Shown here in pieces: positions 17,457 through 25,270 of a stretch of DNA of 64,000 nucleotides. A model generated the notes under the pieces. The model ran no database searches, was not told the origin of the DNA, and saw only the letters and a list, made by a program, of their open reading frames with translations. The translations under genes and the position numbers were made by a program. Position 1 is the stretch's first letter, and every line of letters begins with the position of its first letter. The stretch comes from HT1-32 sp040219025. GTDB lineage: Bacteria > Pseudomonadota > Alphaproteobacteria > Rhodospirillales > HT1-32. The stretch is taken from contig JAVJTE010000018.1 in the NCBI GenBank assembly GCA_040219025.1, positions 1 through 64,000 on the forward strand. The letters are read 5' to 3'.

Positions 17457-18383
17457 TTATTTCCGGAAATACCGTTCGGCACCCGGATGCAGGGGAATGC
17501 GCAGTTTCAGCGAATTCTCCGGTACGATCTGGCGGGCGATGGCGTTGTTGGCTGCGAACTCTTCCATGTTGCCGTAAATCGCACGGGTGATCTGGAAGAC
17601 TTTTTCCTCATCCATTCCGGCATCAACGATCAGCACGTTGTTGACGCCCAGCACAACGCCGTCAGCGGCAGTGTTATAGACATCCTTCGGCACGATGACT
17701 TCGTTGTAGTTCGGATATTTCTTCAGTGCTTCAGCCATCTTGTCGGCAGGCAGGCCAATGAATTTCAGTGACTTGTTCGCCTGTGCCTGCATCACGGCAC
17801 CTGCCGGGTAACCGCTGAGTGCAAAAGCCGCATCGACATTGCCGTCGGCAAGCTGGCTGAACCCGTCACCATAGGACAGGAAGCTGGGCGTGATGTCCTC
17901 AATGGTCATGCCGTACAGACCAAGCACCTGATTGAGGAACGGGATCGTGCCGCCGCCGGCCGGACCGACCGCAATCCGCTTGCCCTTCAGGTCGGCAATC
18001 GTCTCGATCGGGGAATCTGCCAGCGTCATCATATGCAGGATGCTGAAATGCAGGGCGCCGACAGCCCGAAGGTTCATCGCACCCGACTTCTTGTACATGG
18101 CAGCACCCTTGTTCGCGAGCACCGCCAGATTGTTGTTGGTAATGGCAACTTCAACTTCGCCGCTATTGACCAGGCGCGGGTTCTGGACCGACCCCTGTGT
18201 CACGACCGGCACCATTGTCAGACCATCCGCATGCTTGTTCACAAGCGACGAGATGGCCTGCCCGACCGGATAGAAGGCACCACCCTGGCTGGCGGTGCCG
18301 ATGCGCAGTTCCTCGGCCTGTGCCGTGAAAACCGATGTTGTCAGCGCGACGGCGCCGAGAATAGCTGTGACTGTGACTTTCAT
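17457..18383 (-). CDS. TAXI-family TRAP periplasmic receptor
   Basis: About 308 residues from the ATG at 18383, preceded by GGAGGA and followed by a signal peptide (VTVTAILGAVALTTSVFTAQA). The mature start EELRIGTASQGGAFYPVGQA is the TAXI signature, and RIAVGPAGGGTIPFLNQVL is the second conserved block. It binds the substrate in the periplasm for the fused permease. The frame is open to 18485 but without a ribosome site. The 5' region (18490-18540) is AT-rich and includes TTGATATGTCAA, a possible operator. Confidence 0.92.
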   Translation of the reverse strand: MKVTVTAILGAVALTTSVFTAQAEELRIGTASQGGAFYPVGQAISSLVNKHADGLTMVPVVTQGSVQNPRLVNSGEVEVAITNNNLAVLANKGAAMYKKSGAMNLRAVGALHFSILHMMTLADSPIETIADLKGKRIAVGPAGGGTIPFLNQVLGLYGMTIEDITPSFLSYGDGFSQLADGNVDAAFALSGYPAGAVMQAQANKSLKFIGLPADKMAEALKKYPNYNEVIVPKDVYNTAADGVVLGVNNVLIVDAGMDEEKVFQITRAIYGNMEEFAANNAIARQIVPENSLKLRIPLHPGAERYFRK

Positions 18384-18638
18384 GAAATCCTCCCGTTGGA
18401 TCAATCTGCTGCTGTATGGCGGGTTAACCGCTCTGGTCTTCTGGTCGGCGTGCAGGCGCTGCCTCGCAATTACGGTCATGCGCACGCCAGATAAAATATC
18501 GATAAAAATATTGATATGTCAAATATATGGTTATTTTAAGGAGGAGTTGTGCGGCAATGTGACGAGGGTGCAGGCATGCGCCAGCTTTCCCGCCGCAGAT
18601 GCGGAAAGGTTTTTCAGTTACAGAAGCGGGTGGGGGCT

Positions 18639-19526
18639 TTAAGCCTGTTTGGCGTCGATAATGCTGCGGCGGACGGCGCGGGTGCGGGTGAACAGTTCTT
18701 CCAGCGCATCGCCGTCACTGCGCCGGATCGAGCGTTGCAGCGCGGTCAGGTCTTCCGTAAACCGTCCGAGCACTTCCAGCACTGCTTCCCGGTTGTTCAG
18801 AAACACATCACGCCACATCACGGGGTCGGACGCAGCAATCCGGGTGAAGTCGCGAAAGCCGCTGGCAGAATAACGGATCACTTCCTGCTTCAGGTCGTCA
18901 CCCAGTTCGGTCGCGGTTCCCACGATCGAGAAAGCGATGAGATGCGGCAGATGCGAGGTGATCGCCAGCACCTGGTCGTGATATTCCGGGGACATGGATT
19001 CAACCATGCTGCCGAAGCCCTGCCACATCGCGGTGACAGCCTCCAGCGCCTGCGGGTCGGTGTCCTCAAGCGGGGTAAGGATCAGCCAGCGATCCTGAAA
19101 CAGTTCCAGAAAGCTGGCATCCGGACCGGAATGTTCGGTCCCGGCAATCGGATGGCCCGGGATCAGATGCACACCGGCGGGGACATGCGGCCGCAGATAG
19201 CTGACAACTCTGGTTTTAACCGATCCGACATCGGTCAGGATGGCCCCCGGCTTCATCGCCGGGCCGATCAGTTCAGCGATGGTTCCGTAGGTGCCGATGG
19301 GGGTGCAGATGATGACGATATCTGCATCACGCACAGCTTCTGCCGGGTCTTCGACGGCGATATCACAGAGCCCGAGTTCCAGTGCCCGCTCACGGGTCTG
19401 CCTGTTGCGGGCGCAGGCAACGATCTCGGTCGCCATGCCATGATGGCGCAAATTCCGGGCAATAGAGCCGCCGATCAGGCCAATCCCGATCAGGGTGGCC
19501 CGTTTGAACAGGGGGATGTCAGTCAT
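18639..19526 (-). CDS. tyrA: Prephenate/arogenate dehydrogenase
   Basis: 295 residues. The NAD-binding glycine motif is LIGIGLIGGSIARNL near the N-terminus, and the catalytic region PGHPIAGTEHSGPDASF contains the conserved His pair. It oxidises prephenate (or arogenate) towards tyrosine. Its ATG overlaps the stop of hisC by 1 bp (TGATG), so the two are coupled, and the chorismate mutase gene is upstream. This chorismate mutase-hisC-tyrA order is common in alphaproteobacteria. Confidence 0.94.
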   Translation of the reverse strand: MTDIPLFKRATLIGIGLIGGSIARNLRHHGMATEIVACARNRQTRERALELGLCDIAVEDPAEAVRDADIVIICTPIGTYGTIAELIGPAMKPGAILTDVGSVKTRVVSYLRPHVPAGVHLIPGHPIAGTEHSGPDASFLELFQDRWLILTPLEDTDPQALEAVTAMWQGFGSMVESMSPEYHDQVLAITSHLPHLIAFSIVGTATELGDDLKQEVIRYSASGFRDFTRIAASDPVMWRDVFLNNREAVLEVLGRFTEDLTALQRSIRRSDGDALEELFTRTRAVRRSIIDAKQA

Positions 19527-20614
19527 CAGCCGGTCGATTCAATATACTGTCTGAGCGCCGAGACACAGAGTTCCATCTCGTCAGTCTGGCCGATGGAAAT
19601 GCGCAGTGAATCCGGCAGGCCGTAGCCGCCCATGCGCCGGACAATGATACCGGCCGACTTCAGCGCCAGGTCAGCGCCTTCCGCCGTCGCCTGATCGCGG
19701 AACCGGACGAGGACAAAATTGCCAAGGCTGGGGACCGCCGTGACGCCGGACAGACTGTCGATCTGCGACATGAACCAGGACCGGGTGGTCTCGTTATGCT
19801 GCAGGCTGCGTTCCAGAAACTCGGTATCTTCCAGTGCGGCAACACCGGCGGCCTGTGCCGCAGCGGTGGTGTTGAACGGTCCCCGCAACCGGTTCAGCAC
19901 GTCAATGATATGCGGCGGGCCATAGGCCCAGCCGAGCCGCAGGGCACCGAGACCGAAGACCTTCGAGAAGGTCCGGGTCATCACCACGTTGTCGCAGGCA
20001 TCAACCAGTTCATTGCCGGCATCATAATCGTTGCGGCTGACGAACTCGGCATAGGCCGCATCAATCACCAGCAGGGCGCGGTCGGGCAATCCGGCGCGCA
20101 GGCGGGCAACCTCGTCCTTCGGCAGATAGGTGCCGGTGGGGTTGTTCGGGTTGGCCAGAAAAACGATGCGCGTGCGGTCGGTGACCGCAGCCAGCAGCGC
20201 ATCGACATTTGCGGTCAGACCGGTTTCCGGCGCGGAAACGGGTGTTGCGCCGACCGTATGCGCCGAAATCGGGTACATGAGAAACCCGTGCTCGGAATAG
20301 AGGATCTCGTCATCCGGGCCGGCATAGGCGCGGCACAGCATCGAAATCAGCTCGTCAGAGCCGTTGCCGCAGACGATCTGTTTCGCATCAAGGCCGAAAT
20401 GGGCAGCGATGGCATCACGCAGCCGGTTTGCCCCGCCATCCGGATAGCGGTGCAGACTGGCGGCCTCTGCCGTATAGGCGGCCATGGCCCTGGGGCTCGG
20501 CCCGAGAGCGCCTTCATTCGAGCTCAGCTTGATGATCCGCTGCTGGCCGTCCAGTGCGGATTCGCCCCCGACATAGGGGCTGATTTTCATGATTCCGGGC
20601 CGCGGGGTCAGCAT
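19526..20614 (-). CDS. hisC: Histidinol-phosphate/aromatic aminotransferase
   Basis: About 362 residues from the ATG at 20614 (MLTPRPGIMKISPYVGGES), which removes overlap with the preceding gene. Fold-type I PLP enzyme: the cofactor Lys is in TRTFSKVFGLGALRLGWAYG and the substrate-binding loop is ANPNNPTGTYLP. Situated between chorismate mutase and tyrA, it probably also serves phenylalanine and tyrosine transamination besides, or instead of, histidine synthesis. Overlaps tyrA by 1 bp. Confidence 0.92.
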   Translation of the reverse strand: MLTPRPGIMKISPYVGGESALDGQQRIIKLSSNEGALGPSPRAMAAYTAEAASLHRYPDGGANRLRDAIAAHFGLDAKQIVCGNGSDELISMLCRAYAGPDDEILYSEHGFLMYPISAHTVGATPVSAPETGLTANVDALLAAVTDRTRIVFLANPNNPTGTYLPKDEVARLRAGLPDRALLVIDAAYAEFVSRNDYDAGNELVDACDNVVMTRTFSKVFGLGALRLGWAYGPPHIIDVLNRLRGPFNTTAAAQAAGVAALEDTEFLERSLQHNETTRSWFMSQIDSLSGVTAVPSLGNFVLVRFRDQATAEGADLALKSAGIIVRRMGGYGLPDSLRISIGQTDEMELCVSALRQYIESTG

Positions 20615-20618
20615 TTCT

Positions 20619-21515
20619 CTAGTCCTCGTCATCCGCGTTCAGGGGCGCCATCTGCAGCGATTCCGCACTCAGGGGGGTGGCGTAACTGCCAACTGAATAG
20701 ATCGAGCCGGCATATTGCCCGACCCTGGCCTTGAACGCCTGGACGCTGTCATCCGCCGGTTCCAGAAAGCCTTCGACATCAATCAGCTTCAGCCAGCTTT
20801 CCGGGTCGCTGTCGGCCCGCCACATGCCGAGGATCGAGCCCTTCAGTCCGGCATCAACAAGCGCGCTGTTCAGCCCGGACCGGCTGATCCGCTCGCTGGT
20901 CTCGACCGCAAGCATGGTCCGGTCATCACCGGTCGGGCGGCGGGTCAGCCGGGCGATGGCGAATGCCTCGGTTTCGCTGCGCCCGTTGCTCTGTCCGCCG
21001 AACGGCAGCCGGGCAAAGATTTTCGGTGACCGTTTGGCATCACCCAGCAGCAGGCGCCACCAGGGATAGGATTCCTCTTCATCCGGCATCGGCAGGATAC
21101 CGACGGATTGCGAGCCGTCACTGACAGCCTTCACTACATCGCCGGTTGAGCGGTAGGAGACCATCGGCGTGAAGCTGCCGAAATAATCGCGGGCGTGATC
21201 CCAGGTGCCGGGCTTGTTTTCCGGTGCAAACACTGCGACCGAGAAAGGCCCCTGCAGGCCAACGGTTGCCGACAGCATTTCCCGCCACATGCGGATCATC
21301 ACCTTCTTCGGGAAGGTGCCTTCATGCCGTTCGACCAGACGGCGCATCATCATCGCTTCGCGGTCGGGTTGCAGCGGAATGATGCTGGTCTTGCCTTTGA
21401 GCCTGCCGACGCGCCCGACAACCTCGGCACGGCGTTGCAGCAATTTCTGCAATTCCGTGTCAATGGCATCGATTTCGTCGCGCAGGGCAGAAAGGTCTGT
21501 TGGCAAGTCTGTCAT
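20619..21515 (-). CDS. AroQ chorismate mutase with degenerate prephenate-dehydratase-like domain
   Basis: About 298 residues from the ATG at 21515 (MTDLPTDLSALRDEIDAIDT). Residues 8-95 form an AroQ chorismate mutase helix bundle (LRDEIDAIDTELQKLLQRRA, VGRLKGK). The rest (about 100-290) resembles a periplasmic-binding-like prephenate dehydratase domain (GPFSVAVFAPENKPGTWDHA), but the catalytic TRF motif is absent, with SETEAFAIARL in its place. It makes prephenate for the tyrA/hisC operon. The second domain may be regulatory or inactive. Confidence 0.85.
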   Translation of the reverse strand: MTDLPTDLSALRDEIDAIDTELQKLLQRRAEVVGRVGRLKGKTSIIPLQPDREAMMMRRLVERHEGTFPKKVMIRMWREMLSATVGLQGPFSVAVFAPENKPGTWDHARDYFGSFTPMVSYRSTGDVVKAVSDGSQSVGILPMPDEEESYPWWRLLLGDAKRSPKIFARLPFGGQSNGRSETEAFAIARLTRRPTGDDRTMLAVETSERISRSGLNSALVDAGLKGSILGMWRADSDPESWLKLIDVEGFLEPADDSVQAFKARVGQYAGSIYSVGSYATPLSAESLQMAPLNADDED

Positions 21516-21587
21516 GATTTCGTTTTCCGGCAGCCGGGTGTCCGACAAAGGGCCGATAGTTTTAGTGTGGGGCGGGCGGCAAGGCAA

Positions 21588-22352
21588 TCATTCCGGAGTG
21601 GTATGTTTAACACTTTCCGGACGGTCACGCCGGGCGGCTGCCGGGCGGGGGGCAGGCAGCAGGCGACGGCGCGGCTTCCGGCTGGGTTCCGCATTGGCGG
21701 CATATATCTGCTTGGTCGCCTCTACCAGCAGAACGCCGGAGAAGGACGGCATGATATGACCGGCGAAACCTTCCCATGCCGGTGCAGACCGTAACACCAG
21801 CCGACGTTTGCTTGGCGGTATAAACAGCGCATTTCTGGTTTGCAGCGGGGTGAACATCATGTCGCGGAGCAGCCGGGAAAGCTGGGATCGCGAATAGGGC
21901 GTGCCATGACCGAAGGGCGTCCGCTCAAACCGGGCCCAGAGACCCCGGCGGTTCGGGGCCATTACCAGCAACTTGCCGTTGCCGGTCAGCACCCGCCAGC
22001 ATTCCCGCAGCATCCGGCGCAACTGTTCGCTGCCTTCCAGCGAATGGATCAGCAGCACCCGGTCGACACTGAGGTCGGCCAGCGGCAGTTCCGCCTCGTC
22101 GGCAAGCAGGGTCAGGCCGGGTTCCTCCCGCGGCCAGTGGATGACCCCCTGTCCTGCCGGCATGATGGCACAAACCCGCGATGCCTGTGCCATGAAAGGG
22201 CGAAGATAGGGGGTTGCATAGCCGATTCCGACGACGCTTTGACCAGTGACATCGGGCCAGATTTCGCGCAGTTTGCGCCGCAGGATATACTGCGCCGAAT
22301 GGCCGAGATGCGACTGGTAGAATTCGTGGAGGTCGACAACATCACTGAACAT
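21588..22352 (-). CDS. SAM-dependent methyltransferase next to gloB
   Basis: 254 residues. SAM motif VVGIGYATPYLRPF near residue 42, acidic post-motif region LLADEAELPLADLSVDRVLL, and VLTGNGKLLVMAPNRRG as motif III. The C-terminal 40 residues are basic and proline/alanine-rich (RKPRRRLLPAPRPAAARR), probably disordered. It is divergent from gloB across about 60 bp. This methyltransferase/gloB pair recurs in alphaproteobacteria; the substrate is unknown. Confidence 0.88.
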   Translation of the reverse strand: MFSDVVDLHEFYQSHLGHSAQYILRRKLREIWPDVTGQSVVGIGYATPYLRPFMAQASRVCAIMPAGQGVIHWPREEPGLTLLADEAELPLADLSVDRVLLIHSLEGSEQLRRMLRECWRVLTGNGKLLVMAPNRRGLWARFERTPFGHGTPYSRSQLSRLLRDMMFTPLQTRNALFIPPSKRRLVLRSAPAWEGFAGHIMPSFSGVLLVEATKQIYAANAEPSRKPRRRLLPAPRPAAARRDRPESVKHTTPE

Positions 22353-22415
22353 GCGATAACGCTATCAGAATGTTAGCCTGCGGCAACAGCAACCATGCGT
22401 CGGAACCGGAGAGAT

Positions 22416-23186
22416 ATGGCTGAACTTGAAATCGAACAAATCCCCGTCCTTGATGACAACTACGTTTATCTGGTCCGTGAACCGGACAGCGGTCTTTGCG
22501 CTGTTGTCGATCCGGCAGTGTCGGAACCGGTGCTCAGGCGTGCAGATGAACTGGGATGGACGATCACGCATATTCTGAATACCCATCATCACGGGGATCA
22601 TGTGGGTGGTAATATGGCGATCAAGTCGGCGACCGGCTGTGTGATCGTCGGCCCGAAGGCGGACCGTGACCGTATCCCGGGAATCGATATTGAACTGGCC
22701 GACGGCGAGCGCTGGATGTTCGGCGAACAGGAGGCCTGTGTCTTTGATGTGCCCGGTCATACACGCGGGCATATCTGTTTCTGGTTTGCCGGCTCCAGGG
22801 CGCTGTTTATCGGCGACACCCTGTTTGCCCTGGGTTGTGGCCGGTTGTTTGAAGGCACCCCGGCGCAGATGTGGTCATCGCTGTCGAAACTGCGTCCGAT
22901 GCCGGACGATACCCGGGTCTATTGTGCCCATGAATATACCCAGTCCAATGCCCGGTTTGCCGTGACTGTCGAGACCTCGAACAAGACGCTGCACGAACGC
23001 TCTGCATCAATTGATGTCGCCCGGCAGGCGGGGCGTCCGACGGTTCCCTCGACCCTTGGTGAAGAACGGGCAACCAATCCGTTTCTGCGTGCCGACCAGC
23101 CTGCCCTCCAGCAGGATATCGGCATGGTGGGTGCGCAACCCGAAGAGGTTTTTGCAGAAGTCCGTCAGCGCAAGGACCGGTTCTGA
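22416..23186 (+). CDS. gloB: Hydroxyacylglutathione hydrolase (glyoxalase II)
   Basis: About 256 residues from the ATG at 22416 (MAELEIEQIPVLDDNYVYLV). Metallo-beta-lactamase fold with the metal-binding NTHHHGDHVGGN, VPGHTRGHICFW, FIGDTLFALGCGRLFEGT and YCAHEYTQSNARFA. The C-terminal glutathione-binding domain is present (RATNPFLRAD). It hydrolyses S-lactoylglutathione to lactate and glutathione. An ORF-extending ATG at 22395 is less likely. Confidence 0.95.
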   Translation: MAELEIEQIPVLDDNYVYLVREPDSGLCAVVDPAVSEPVLRRADELGWTITHILNTHHHGDHVGGNMAIKSATGCVIVGPKADRDRIPGIDIELADGERWMFGEQEACVFDVPGHTRGHICFWFAGSRALFIGDTLFALGCGRLFEGTPAQMWSSLSKLRPMPDDTRVYCAHEYTQSNARFAVTVETSNKTLHERSASIDVARQAGRPTVPSTLGEERATNPFLRADQPALQQDIGMVGAQPEEVFAEVRQRKDRF

Positions 23187-23245
23187 GCGCGGCGCGGCAT
23201 CACCCGACGGATATTCGTCGCGGTATCCTCTGGGTTCTCGCAGCG

Positions 23246-24070
23246 ATGTTCCTGTTCGTCTGTCTGGATACAAATTCCAAGTATCTGGCACAGACCCTGC
23301 CTATTCCGCAGGTCGTCTGGGCGCGGTTCATGTTCCATTTCGTGCTGGTGGCCCTGCTGCTGCGTGGCCGGCTGCTGCCGACGATCAAAAGCCGTGCGCC
23401 CGGGCTGCAACTTGTCCGCAGCGCCCTGCTGGCGACAACAACCGGACTGTTCGTCTGGGCCCTCAGCCTGATCCAGCTGGCGGAAGCATCGACGATCATG
23501 TTCCTGTCTCCGATTCTGGTGACGGCACTGGCCGCCCCGCTGCTGGGTGAACATGTGGGGCTGCGACGCTGGATCGGTGTCGGTGCAGGCTTCCTCGGCG
23601 CGATGATTATCATCCGGCCCGGCTTCGGTGTTTTTGCCTTCGCGGCATTGCCGCCGCTGGCGGCCGCCCTGACCAATGCCCTGTATCAGCTCTCAACCCG
23701 GCGGGTCGCGGATTCAGACAGCCCGATGACCTCCTTTGCCATTGCACCCTTGTTCGGCACAGCCCTGATGACGGTTATCGTGCCGTTCTACTGGGTCGAA
23801 CCCTCTCTGACGGAATGGGTGCTGATGGTCACGATCGGGCTGTTCGGAGCGATCAGTCATTACTGTCTGATCCGGGCTTTTGATGCGGCACCGGCTTCCG
23901 CGATCATTCCATTCGGTTATACGACACTGATCTGGGCGGTCGGAATAGGCTTTCTGGTGTTTGGTGAATTGCCGGATATCTGGACCTTCGTCGGTGCCGG
24001 AGTCATTATATCCAGCGGCCTGTACATCTTTCACCGTGAACGCGTTACCAGGGACCAGCAGACGACATGA
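23246..24070 (+). CDS. EamA/DMT-family transporter
   Basis: 274 residues, ten membrane helices in two EamA repeats (LVRSALLATTTGLFVWALSL; GLFGAISHYCLIRAFDAAPA). Probable metabolite exporter of unknown specificity. The true start is uncertain: codons just upstream (from 23186) encode HHPTDIRRGILWVLAAM, which looks like the family N-terminus, yet that stretch has no ATG, GTG or TTG in frame. The ATG at 23246 shortens the first helix. The stop overlaps the next gene by 4 bp. Confidence 0.85.
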   Translation: MFLFVCLDTNSKYLAQTLPIPQVVWARFMFHFVLVALLLRGRLLPTIKSRAPGLQLVRSALLATTTGLFVWALSLIQLAEASTIMFLSPILVTALAAPLLGEHVGLRRWIGVGAGFLGAMIIIRPGFGVFAFAALPPLAAALTNALYQLSTRRVADSDSPMTSFAIAPLFGTALMTVIVPFYWVEPSLTEWVLMVTIGLFGAISHYCLIRAFDAAPASAIIPFGYTTLIWAVGIGFLVFGELPDIWTFVGAGVIISSGLYIFHRERVTRDQQTT

Positions 24071-24495
24071 CGCCGGAACGACTTATCAAGCAACTGGGGT
24101 TGCAGCCGCATCCGGAGGGCGGACATTACCGGGAAGTCTTCCGGTCAACCGAACTGGTCGATGACAAACGCTCGGCATCCACATCGATCTATTATCTGTT
24201 GCAGGCGGGTGAGGTCTCGCACTGGCATCGAATCGATGCCGATGAATGCTGGCACTATTATGCCGGATCGCCGCTTATCCTGACCCTCAGCGATGATGGC
24301 ACTTCAACCCGGGACCTGATTCTGGGGACCGCATTTGAACGGGGGGAACAGGCTTTTGCGGTTGCCCGGCGCGGGATCTGGCAGGCGGCAAGAACACTGG
24401 GCGACTGGACGCTGGTCGGCTGTACCGTGGCCCCGGGGTTTCAGTTCGGCGGGTTCGAGATGGCCCCGGCAGACTGGCAGCCGGGCAAGGGCTGA
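24067..24495 (+). CDS. DUF985-family cupin
   Basis: 142 residues. Features of the family are LGLQPHPEGGHYREVFRS, the STSIYYLLQAGEVSHWHRID metal-site strand and DECWHYYAGSPL. These are small cupins, some annotated as sugar epimerase-like, of unknown substrate. Coupled to the EamA gene by an ATGA overlap. Convergent on the P5CR-like gene (7 bp between stops). Confidence 0.88.
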   Translation: MTPERLIKQLGLQPHPEGGHYREVFRSTELVDDKRSASTSIYYLLQAGEVSHWHRIDADECWHYYAGSPLILTLSDDGTSTRDLILGTAFERGEQAFAVARRGIWQAARTLGDWTLVGCTVAPGFQFGGFEMAPADWQPGKG

Positions 24496-24502
24496 GTGTC
24501 AG

Positions 24503-25270
24503 TCAGTCACGCCGCAGCAGTCGCTGAACGACTTTTTCACTCGCCCGGCTCCAGCATTTCAGGGCATCTTCCGATGTCAGATGTGACAGGCCGAGTTCGG
24601 TAATTCCGCCGGGTGTGGCGAGATCAGCAATCATCTCTGATATCGGCTGGCCGGGATGTTTCAGGATCATGCCGGTGGCGGCACGAAAGCTGTGGGTTGT
24701 GATATGGCGGGCAACCGCCGGGTCCAGCCCTTCCGAAATGGTATAATCGGTAATCTCGGAAATCAGCGCAAAAACCCAGCCATAGACCGCTGCATTCACG
24801 GTCGCGAGGTCGAAGGATCGTTCATCCGGAACGGCAATCACCGGCCCGAGCGGCTGCAGGGCGTCATGCAATGCCGGGCTGTCCGGAAATAACAATGTCG
24901 GGCTTTCACCGATCCGCGAAGCCGTCAGCGGCATGGCACGGTGACAGGCCGCAGGGCTGGCGGCTTTCAGGTCCTCAAGCGTGACACCGGCACAAACCGA
25001 CACAAGATGCTGGTCTTTGCGCCAGGGCAGACCGGCGACCGCTTCAGCGGCCTGGGCCGGACGGCTGGCCAGGATGACGATATCGGAATTCTCAACGACG
25101 GCACTGTTACTGACGGCTGTGTTCAGACCGTAGTCACGGGAGAGTTTAGCTGCTTTCCCGGCATTGCGCGGGGACAGCAGAATTTCAGGACGCCTCTCCG
25201 GGTCACGCATCCAGCCGGCGACCAGCTGTTCGGCAAGGTGGCCGACACCAATGATGCCAAGGCGGGTCAT
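24503..25270 (-). CDS. Pyrroline-5-carboxylate reductase-like protein
   Basis: 255 residues, slightly shorter than typical ProC. NAD(P)-binding LGIIGVGHLAEQLVAGW at the N-terminus, NSDIVILASRPAQ as the second nucleotide contact, and the P5CR C-terminal signature LATPGGITELGLSHL. It overlaps the stop of the B12-dependent mutase gene by 4 bp, so it is part of that operon. It may reduce a cyclic imine or act on another amino-acid-derived product rather than serve housekeeping proline synthesis; this is an inference from context. Confidence 0.8.
   Translation of the reverse strand: MTRLGIIGVGHLAEQLVAGWMRDPERRPEILLSPRNAGKAAKLSRDYGLNTAVSNSAVVENSDIVILASRPAQAAEAVAGLPWRKDQHLVSVCAGVTLEDLKAASPAACHRAMPLTASRIGESPTLLFPDSPALHDALQPLGPVIAVPDERSFDLATVNAAVYGWVFALISEITDYTISEGLDPAVARHITTHSFRAATGMILKHPGQPISEMIADLATPGGITELGLSHLTSEDALKCWSRASEKVVQRLLRRD

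Noticed and set aside
18511..18522. TTGATATGTCAA near the TAXI promoter as a defined operator
   Set aside because: Only 4-bp arms around a 4-base spacer in AT-rich DNA; too weak to assign to a regulator.
18549..19625. 358-codon open frame opposite tyrA
   Set aside because: Antisense of a gene with intact NAD-binding and catalytic motifs.
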